This document shows positions 1-4,982 of a DNA stretch of 6,649 nt, one piece after another. Numbering within the stretch: the first letter of the stretch is position 1; each line of letters opens with the position of its first letter. Origin of the DNA: Planctomycetota bacterium (GTDB lineage: Bacteria > Planctomycetota > GCA-002687715); contig JABSRK010000093.1 in NCBI GenBank assembly GCA_013213915.1, positions 1 through 6,649 on the forward strand, written 5' to 3'. The notes beneath the pieces are model-generated. The model did no database searches. It was not told the DNA's origin and was given only the letters and a program-made list of their open reading frames with translations. A program made the translations under genes and the position numbers.

Positions 1-1212
1 CCTCCGCCGGATAGCGACCAGGTCCTTGGTCCCGTCGGCGATGAACCCGTTGGGATCGAGGTACGCGATCTGACGCCGTGAACTCTGCAGGTATCCCGCG
101 AGCCCGTAGTAATCCGCCGTCGAGATGGCGTCGAACTTGTGGTCATGGCAGCGAGCGCAGGAGACGGTCAGTCCGAGAAATGCCTTCGCGAACACGTCGA
201 TCTGGTTGTCGATCTTCTCGGCCTCGTCGTGTCGAACGTCTACCGGCGCATGCGTGGCCTGGTGCAGGTGCCAGAACCCGGTCGCGAGGAGTGATTCGTT
301 GACGCCGTTATCGGGATTGCGGCGCGGCTTTTCGAGCAGATCACCGGCCAGGTGCTCCCGGATGATCTGGTCGTAAGGGACGTCGGCGTTGAGCGCGCGG
401 ATGATGTAGTCGCGATATTCCCACGGGTGCGGGATGTTGTAGTCGAACTCGTGACCGTATGACTCTGCGTATCGCACGAGATCGAGCCAGTGACGCCCCC
501 AGCGCTCGCCGAAGCGGGGCGACGCGAGGTAGCGATCGACGACTTCGTCATACGCGTTTGTGCGCGCGTCGTTGACGAACGCTTCGACCTCCTCGGGCGA
601 CGGGGGCAGCCCGCGCAGCGCTAGCGAGAGACGTCGGATGAGGATACGGCGGTCAGCGGGCGGTGCGGGGCGAATGCCGTTGGCCTCGAGACGAGCGAGG
701 ATGAAGGCGTCCAATGGCTGCCGTACCCACGCCTTGTCGACGACGTTCGGTGTCGCGGGTTTCGTCAACTCGGACCAGCACCAATGTCCCGCGCGACGTT
801 GCGCCAGATCGAAAGCCGGCTTATCGGACGTCCCGGCTTTCGGCGCCGGTTCGTCGGGCCACGGTGCCCCACGGCGCACCCACTCCTCAAGAGTCTCTAC
901 GGCAGCGGCGGGCAGCCGTCCCGTCGGCGGCATGCGGAGGTGCACGTCGTCGTAGCGGATGGCCTTGACCAGTCGCGACGCATCCGGATCACCCTTCACG
1001 ATCTCGGCTCCGTTCGCGCCGCCCTTCAGGATCGAAGAGATATGGTCGAGGCGCAGATCGGCGCGCTGTCGCTTGGGACCGTGGCAGCCAAAGCAGTTCT
1101 CCGCGATCAAGGGGCGGACGTTCTTCTCGAACCACGCGATATCCGCGGACGTCGGTTGCGCGGGGACGAGGGGGGCCAGCAGGAAGAGTGAGAGAGCGGC
1201 GGTGCGACCCAT
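1..1212 (-). CDS. Exported PSCyt1/DUF1549 cytochrome-like protein (5' part; C-terminus beyond the window)
   Basis: Starting from the ATG at 1212, the minus strand stays open to the left edge, giving 404 residues with no stop. Residues 1-19 look like a Sec signal peptide (short basic start, LSLFLLAPLVPA core), so the protein probably acts in the periplasm or paryphoplasm. A heme c-type motif CFGCH at residues 40-44 lies in a PSCyt1-like domain (about 25-120), followed by the MPPTGRLP-like segment common in these proteins. Residues about 162-375 match DUF1549/PSCyt2: PLDAFILARLE, LIRRLSLALRGLPPSPEEV, SPRFGERWGRHWLDLVRYAE, and a second CxxCH in SCARCHDHKFDA (Cys352, Cys355, His356). Known members usually carry a C-terminal DUF1553 (PSD1) domain and total about 800-1100 residues, so more than half is probably missing here. 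They are often neighbours of DUF1501 genes. Their biochemical role is not settled; involvement in redox chemistry linked to polysaccharide breakdown has been suggested. The family call is firm, the function is not. Confidence 0.93.
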   Translation of the reverse strand, partial: MGRTAALSLFLLAPLVPAQPTSADIAWFEKNVRPLIAENCFGCHGPKRQRADLRLDHISSILKGGANGAEIVKGDPDASRLVKAIRYDDVHLRMPPTGRLPAAAVETLEEWVRRGAPWPDEPAPKAGTSDKPAFDLAQRRAGHWCWSELTKPATPNVVDKAWVRQPLDAFILARLEANGIRPAPPADRRILIRRLSLALRGLPPSPEEVEAFVNDARTNAYDEVVDRYLASPRFGERWGRHWLDLVRYAESYGHEFDYNIPHPWEYRDYIIRALNADVPYDQIIREHLAGDLLEKPRRNPDNGVNESLLATGFWHLHQATHAPVDVRHDEAEKIDNQIDVFAKAFLGLTVSCARCHDHKFDAISTADYYGLAGYLQSSRRQIAYLDPNGFIADGTKDLVAIRRR

Positions 1213-1218
1213 GGGAAC

Positions 1219-1224
1219 ATTCTA
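1219..1224 (-). promoter_or_regulatory. Possible -10 element (TAGAAT) for the PSCyt1/DUF1549 gene
   Basis: On the minus strand TAGAAT matches the -10 consensus TATAAT at five of six positions. Only six bases separate it from the ATG at 1212, so transcription would start at or next to the start codon and the mRNA would be leaderless. This fits the absence of a Shine-Dalgarno sequence upstream of that ATG. No convincing -35 hexamer is found at the usual spacing. The call rests on one short motif in an AT-richer patch of a GC-rich intergenic region. Confidence 0.35.
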
Positions 1225-1332
1225 AACAGGTTTGCGGTTTCCGCTCGGCCCCGGCCGGCGGTACGAAGGAGTGTGGCTTGCTGTCCTGAGCAACGTCTCC
1301 GGGCGGTGGTCACGCGGTGAAGCCCGCTTTTC

Positions 1333-1362
1333 AGGAGGTCGGTGCTTAAGGCGATCGGGTGA
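1333..1362 (+). other. Strong Shine-Dalgarno (AGGAGG) followed by a six-codon mini-ORF
   Basis: AGGAGG at 1333-1338 is the best ribosome-binding sequence in the 1213-1376 intergenic region, but it lies 38 bases before the hydrolase ATG, too far to serve it. Three bases after it a GTG at 1342 opens a frame reading V-L-K-A-I-G and stopping at TGA 1360-1362, 14 bases before the hydrolase start. This could be a leader peptide that loads ribosomes ahead of the hydrolase, or pure chance. The spacing of three bases is shorter than ideal. The rest of the 164-base region shows nothing else clear apart from a weak TTGCT/AGCAA inverted repeat at 1278-1293. Confidence 0.2.
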
Positions 1363-1365
1363 AGT

Positions 1366-1372
1366 AGGGTGG
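1366..1372 (+). promoter_or_regulatory. Weak ribosome binding site of the secreted hydrolase
   Basis: AGGGTGG ends four bases before the ATG at 1377 and resembles AGGAGG with one mismatch. It supports that ATG as the start. An in-frame TAG at 1365-1367, overlapping this site, excludes any start further upstream. Confidence 0.45.
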
Positions 1373-1376
1373 CAGT

Positions 1377-4172
1377 ATGAAGTGCGCCTTTGCCCTCGCG
1401 CTGCTGATTCTCCCGATGGTGGCCCAGGTTCCCGCCGAACTGGCCGGTCACGCTCTCAGCGCATTCCCCTGGTTTCAGCATGTGCGGTCGGTGAACGTGG
1501 ACCGGAGCGTTGAATGCGGGTTCGACCCGTCGCGGGTTCCGGTCGTCCCCGGGCAGACCTTCGATGCGTACGTGGTTGCGTCGAGGACCGTCGCCCAGTG
1601 GAACACCAACCCCGCGCTCGTGGACGTGCGCCCCGGCGGTCCCACGGCCATGACCGTGGCGACCGGGGGCTACGTGGCGAACACGTTTCTCCTCGCAGGG
1701 ACGAACACGCTCAACGCCAATCCGGGTACGGGCTCGATGCTCGGCGTCGGCTACGACATCGTGATGGACATGGACCAGGACGGCATCCTCGGTGCTGCCG
1801 ACCTGATAGACGGGTATGGCGACATGGCCGGGATCTACGTTTGCCACGACACAACGTTGCCTGGGCCGTACCCGGTAGCGACGGCGTCGTACAACGGCCA
1901 ACCGCCTCCGCTGACCTGGAACAGCAAGCTAATTTACTACCCCAACATCCCCCTGGTGGGGCAGTATCCCCTGGTCGTCATCTCCCATGGGTTTACCCAC
2001 GACTACACGTGGTATGGGCATATCGGCCAGCACCTCGCGTCGTACGGCTACATCGTCATGTCCCACCAGAGCGACGTGGGCAATGGCGACGCACTGGGTA
2101 CCGAGACCGCCTCTTCCTCCCTGCTGGCCAACACGGAACAGCTTTTCATCACCATGAACCAAATTGGTGGTGGCGTCTTGCAGGGGCACGTGGACAGCAG
2201 TCGCATCGTCTTTATCGGTCACAGCACCGGTGGTGAGGCGGTGACGCGGGCGGTCACTCGGCTCCGCAACGAAAACTACCCCAGCAGCTTCTTCGACATC
2301 GATGACATCGCCCTGATCGTTGCCCTCGCCCCCGTCTCCTTCCTCACCAATGATCTGGTCAACCCTGCGGATACGCCCTATCACACGTTCCTCGGGGCCG
2401 CGGATACGGACACGTCGGGCGCGCCGGCGCAGGGCTACTGGCAGACGCTCTCGATTTTCGAACGCGCCTACGGCCCCCGTAGCGTTACCTACATCCATGG
2501 ATGCGGGCACGAGTGGTTGCACGCCGCGCCGTTCCCCAGCGGTTCGTTCGCTGCGGGGCCGAGTCTCATCGGCCCGGCGGCGGCGCACAAGGTGCTTCTG
2601 GGATACCTGCTCCCTGTAGTGGAGCTCCACGTGCGCGGCAACCCTGCCGCCCGAGACTATCTCGAGCGGATGTACCAGGACTTCCATCCCATCGGGATTC
2701 CCTCGACCGTCGTGATCAGCAACGAGTACCGAGACGCTCGGAGCGCGAGGAACCTCATCCTTGACGATTTCCAGGATCATCCGGGGCTGGGGGTGAGCAG
2801 CCAATCCACGGTCGTGACTTCCACCTTGGGGAATCTCTTCGAGGTGCGCATGGGTGACATCGACGGGTCGTTTGACTGGACCGTGGCGCAGCCGTCAAAC
2901 GGGATGACCCGGGGCGGCGATCAGGCGCTCGACGATCCGCGTTGTCTCGTCCTCGACTTCGGCCCGTCGCCACGCTACTGGCAGGTGGCGATCCCGGCAG
3001 CCGAGCGAGACCTGCGCGATGACGGCTACCTGTCGTTCCGCGTCTGCCAAGGAACGCGACATCCACTCACCATGGCGCTGAATGCTCCGCTTTCCTTCAA
3101 CGCCACCCTGGTTGATGGCAATGGTAGGTCGAGCTCCATCGACTTTGGCTTGTACGGTCGGATCCCGCAGCCCTACGCGCGGACCGGGTTCGGCACGGGT
3201 TCGGGCTGGCAGAACGAGTTCACCGTGGTCCGTATCCGGCTGTCTGATTTCGAGGCAGAAGGAAACGGTCTCGATCTCTCCAACGTCCACGCCGTGCGCT
3301 TCGATTTCGGGGTCTCCTGCTCAACACTCATGGGGCGTGTGGGCATCGACGATGTGGAGATCACCAACCCGCAGGCGATGGCGGGTGCCATATCCATTGG
3401 TCTGCCGTATGGCGCCCCGACCGTCGTGCATCCGACTGACTCCACGCCTTTCGTAGCGGCGGTGCGCGGCCGCGGCGAATCGGTGGTTCCCGGTTCCGTC
3501 TCTCTGCGCTGGCGTGTCGGCGGCGGTCCTTGGGTGACCACGTCATCGGTCTCCCAGGCAGGCGATCTCTACACCCTGGAGTTGCCGCCGGCCACGTGCC
3601 ACGGGTTCGTCGAGTGGTACCTGTTGGCCGACGGAGCGCAGAGCGGGACCCACCGGTTCCCGGTAGCCGCTCCGGCCACGTGGGTGAGGACTGTGGTGGG
3701 CGGCGTCGGCCCCCCGAGCGTTCTCTGCCAATGGGCTTCCGGGACCTATCCCACGGAGCTGCTTGCAGTAAACGGAAGCACCGGCGGACCAGCCCGCACC
3801 GTTGATGTGACCCTGGGCGGCCCCATCGCTGTCACCCTGGCACAACCCGCGACCGTCTCCGTCGGCACCGACCACGCGATCTTCCTCCGTTCGGGTATCC
3901 CCACCGCGGCAGACGCCTGGCACCTGAACGGCATCGGCACCTTCTGCTTCCCTCTCTGCTGGCCGATCTGTGATCCTCAGACCGCGCTCCTCGCAGCGTC
4001 TCCGGGTTGGCTCTGGCACCCGTCGGCGATCTCCAATGTCCACACATTGACGCCGTGGACGGACACGTTCGCCAACCCGGGCGTGCCCTTCGAAGTCACC
4101 ATACAAGGCGGGTTCATGGATGCAGGGAACATCGCCAGGATCACCAACGCCATCGTGATCCGGCACCAGTAA
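1377..4172 (+). CDS. Secreted multidomain alpha/beta hydrolase (lipase/esterase-like), 931 residues
   Basis: A complete exported enzyme. Residues 1-20 form a signal peptide (MKCAFALALLILPMVAQVPA). Residues about 45-165 are an N-terminal domain of unknown type containing an EF-hand-like loop, DMDQDGILGAAD at 131-142, with Asp at loop positions 1, 3, 5 and 12, so calcium binding is likely. Residues about 180-415 are an alpha/beta-hydrolase core of the dienelactone hydrolase/chlorophyllase/polyester-hydrolase kind: oxyanion strand VISHGF at 201-206, nucleophile elbow GHSTGG with Ser283, probable acid Asp343 (LGAADTDTSG), probable base His378 (GCGHEW). Residues about 460-665 resemble a galactose-binding-like beta-sandwich, opening LDDFQ and ending VGIDDVEIT. 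Residues about 680-765 look Ig/fibronectin-like (WRVGGGPWV, YTLELPP, VEWYLLADG). Residues about 780-931 form a C-terminal domain ending ITNAIVIRHQ, with Cys857, Cys861 and Cys865 evenly spaced. A serine ester hydrolase acting outside the cytoplasm on a bound polymer or lipid is the best inference; the substrate cannot be read from the sequence. The start is fixed by an in-frame stop just upstream. The gene is divergent from the PSCyt1/DUF1549 gene and seems monocistronic. Confidence 0.9.
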   Translation: MKCAFALALLILPMVAQVPAELAGHALSAFPWFQHVRSVNVDRSVECGFDPSRVPVVPGQTFDAYVVASRTVAQWNTNPALVDVRPGGPTAMTVATGGYVANTFLLAGTNTLNANPGTGSMLGVGYDIVMDMDQDGILGAADLIDGYGDMAGIYVCHDTTLPGPYPVATASYNGQPPPLTWNSKLIYYPNIPLVGQYPLVVISHGFTHDYTWYGHIGQHLASYGYIVMSHQSDVGNGDALGTETASSSLLANTEQLFITMNQIGGGVLQGHVDSSRIVFIGHSTGGEAVTRAVTRLRNENYPSSFFDIDDIALIVALAPVSFLTNDLVNPADTPYHTFLGAADTDTSGAPAQGYWQTLSIFERAYGPRSVTYIHGCGHEWLHAAPFPSGSFAAGPSLIGPAAAHKVLLGYLLPVVELHVRGNPAARDYLERMYQDFHPIGIPSTVVISNEYRDARSARNLILDDFQDHPGLGVSSQSTVVTSTLGNLFEVRMGDIDGSFDWTVAQPSNGMTRGGDQALDDPRCLVLDFGPSPRYWQVAIPAAERDLRDDGYLSFRVCQGTRHPLTMALNAPLSFNATLVDGNGRSSSIDFGLYGRIPQPYARTGFGTGSGWQNEFTVVRIRLSDFEAEGNGLDLSNVHAVRFDFGVSCSTLMGRVGIDDVEITNPQAMAGAISIGLPYGAPTVVHPTDSTPFVAAVRGRGESVVPGSVSLRWRVGGGPWVTTSSVSQAGDLYTLELPPATCHGFVEWYLLADGAQSGTHRFPVAAPATWVRTVVGGVGPPSVLCQWASGTYPTELLAVNGSTGGPARTVDVTLGGPIAVTLAQPATVSVGTDHAIFLRSGIPTAADAWHLNGIGTFCFPLCWPICDPQTALLAASPGWLWHPSAISNVHTLTPWTDTFANPGVPFEVTIQGGFMDAGNIARITNAIVIRHQ

Positions 4173-4199
4173 GGCAAGGCCTGCTCCGACGCGCTCCTT

Positions 4200-4221
4200 C
4201 GTGCCGACGGCACGTGCCGTC
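4200..4221. repeat. Operator-like overlapping repeats with a perfect 16-bp palindrome
   Basis: 4206-4221 reads GACGGCACGTGCCGTC, a perfect 16-base palindrome. It overlaps a second inverted repeat, CGTGCCG (4200-4206) against CGGCACG (4208-4214), and CGTGCCG recurs as a direct repeat at 4213-4219, 13 bases after the first copy. The block lies 33 bases after the hydrolase stop codon and about 80 bases before the sigma-factor start. It could be a dimeric regulator's operator for the sigma-kinase unit, or a hairpin ending the hydrolase transcript (six-pair stem with ACGT loop). No T-run follows directly, which argues against a classical intrinsic terminator. Confidence 0.45.
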
Positions 4222-4243
4222 CGGTGGGCGGCTCCGTGGTAAT

Positions 4244-4272
4244 TTGTTCGACAAGTTCGCTTCACCTATCCG
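4244..4272 (+). promoter_or_regulatory. Weak promoter candidate for the sigma factor-kinase unit
   Basis: TTGTTC (4244-4249) and TATCCG (4267-4272) lie 17 bases apart, a housekeeping-type -35/-10 arrangement with a good -35 and a poor -10. The stretch 4241-4280 is AT-richer than its surroundings. Transcription from here would leave a leader of only a few bases before the GTG at 4286. Promoter rules in this phylum are poorly known, and an autoregulated ECF-type promoter in the same stretch is equally possible. Confidence 0.25.
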
Positions 4273-4285
4273 TACATAGACGACG

Positions 4286-4981
4286 GTGGATTCTGTGCGC
4301 CAGGACGAGACATGCTGGACAATCGTGAGGGGCGCCGTGGACGGCGACCCGTCGGCCCGCAGCCGCTTTGCGGAAACGTACCTCGACGTGGTCCGTGCGT
4401 ACCTGGGCTCTCGATGGCGTGGCCACGCAGCCGGCGAACGGCTGGACGACGCGGTCCAGGACGTGTTCTTCGACTGCTTCAAGCATGGCGGCGCGCTCGG
4501 CCGGCTTGACCAGGGCCGACGGGTCGCGTTCCGGACGTTCCTCTACGGCGTCGTTCGCAACGTCGCCCTCCGCTACGAGGAGCGTGGGGCGAAGCAGCGT
4601 GAGCGCCAGCCACCGAGCACGTTCGACCCGGAGGGGGTTCCCGAGGACGGTGATCGCCTCTCCCGTGCGTTCGATCGGGCCTGGGCGAGCGGCCTGATCG
4701 CCCGAGCGGCGGAGCGGCAAAGGGCCAGCGCACACGCAAAGGGCGAAGAGGCTCAGCGACGGGTAGACCTGCTCAGGCTGCGGTTCTCGGATGGCCTGCC
4801 GATCCGGGAGATCGCCAAGCAGTGGGGGGAGGACCCGGCTCGCCTCCATCACGAATACGCCCGGGCGCGCGAGGAGTTCAAGGACGCGCTCCGTGAGGAG
4901 GTCGCGTATCACGATCCCGGCGGAGCGCGAGCTGTTGATCAGGAAGTCGGCGAACTGCTGGCCCTGTTGCAGCGGGATTGA
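4286..4981 (+). CDS. ECF-like sigma-70 family RNA polymerase sigma factor, kinase-linked type
   Basis: A 231-residue protein that should direct RNA polymerase to specific promoters. The N-terminus DETCWTIVRGAVDGD resembles that of planctomycete sigma factors found beside kinases. Residues about 27-100 form region 2, with LDDAVQDVFFDCFKHGGAL (53-71) as the core-binding and -10 recognition helices and FRTFLYGVVRNVALRYEER (82-100) closing it. A charged linker of about 60 residues follows. Residues about 160-204 form region 4, with the helix-turn-helix LPIREIAKQWGEDPARLHHE for -35 recognition. The tail (205-231) is longer than in minimal ECF factors. The GTG at 4286 is the first start after an in-frame TAG at 4277-4279; a second GTG at 4295 is also possible, and neither has a clear Shine-Dalgarno sequence. 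No anti-sigma gene is adjacent; the kinase gene one base downstream is the likely regulatory partner. Planctomycete genomes are known for such sigma-kinase pairs. The regulon is unknown. Confidence 0.9.
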   Translation: MDSVRQDETCWTIVRGAVDGDPSARSRFAETYLDVVRAYLGSRWRGHAAGERLDDAVQDVFFDCFKHGGALGRLDQGRRVAFRTFLYGVVRNVALRYEERGAKQRERQPPSTFDPEGVPEDGDRLSRAFDRAWASGLIARAAERQRASAHAKGEEAQRRVDLLRLRFSDGLPIREIAKQWGEDPARLHHEYARAREEFKDALREEVAYHDPGGARAVDQEVGELLALLQRD

Positions 4982-4982
4982 G

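Noticed and set aside
1251..1258. CCGGCCGG palindrome in the divergent intergenic region
   Set aside because: An eight-base GC-only palindrome is expected often by chance in DNA of this composition, and no second copy or nearby promoter gives it meaning.
1107..1901. 264-codon minus-strand frame spanning the intergenic region and the start of the hydrolase gene
   Set aside because: It overlaps both the signal peptide region of the PSCyt1/DUF1549 gene in another frame and the hydrolase N-terminus, and its translation shows no domain or signal peptide.
1514..2236. 240-codon plus-strand frame inside the hydrolase gene in another frame
   Set aside because: Its Arg-rich product without motifs is typical of a frame-shifted reading of GC-rich coding sequence; the overlapping hydrolase frame is well supported.
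1929..2804. 291-codon minus-strand frame opposite the hydrolase core
   Set aside because: It lies opposite the catalytic Ser283, Asp343 and His378 region, which is clearly coding on the plus strand, and its product has no recognisable motif.
4206..4221. Classical rho-independent terminator for the hydrolase gene
   Set aside because: The stem is plausible, but no T-run follows the hairpin; the next T-rich bases are more than 20 bases away. It is kept only as a palindrome of unknown role.
3543..4265. 240-codon minus-strand frame opposite the hydrolase C-terminus, reaching the intergenic region
   Set aside because: No motif is visible, the composition is Arg/Gly-rich, and the plus-strand frame continues a coherent domain to its stop at 4172.
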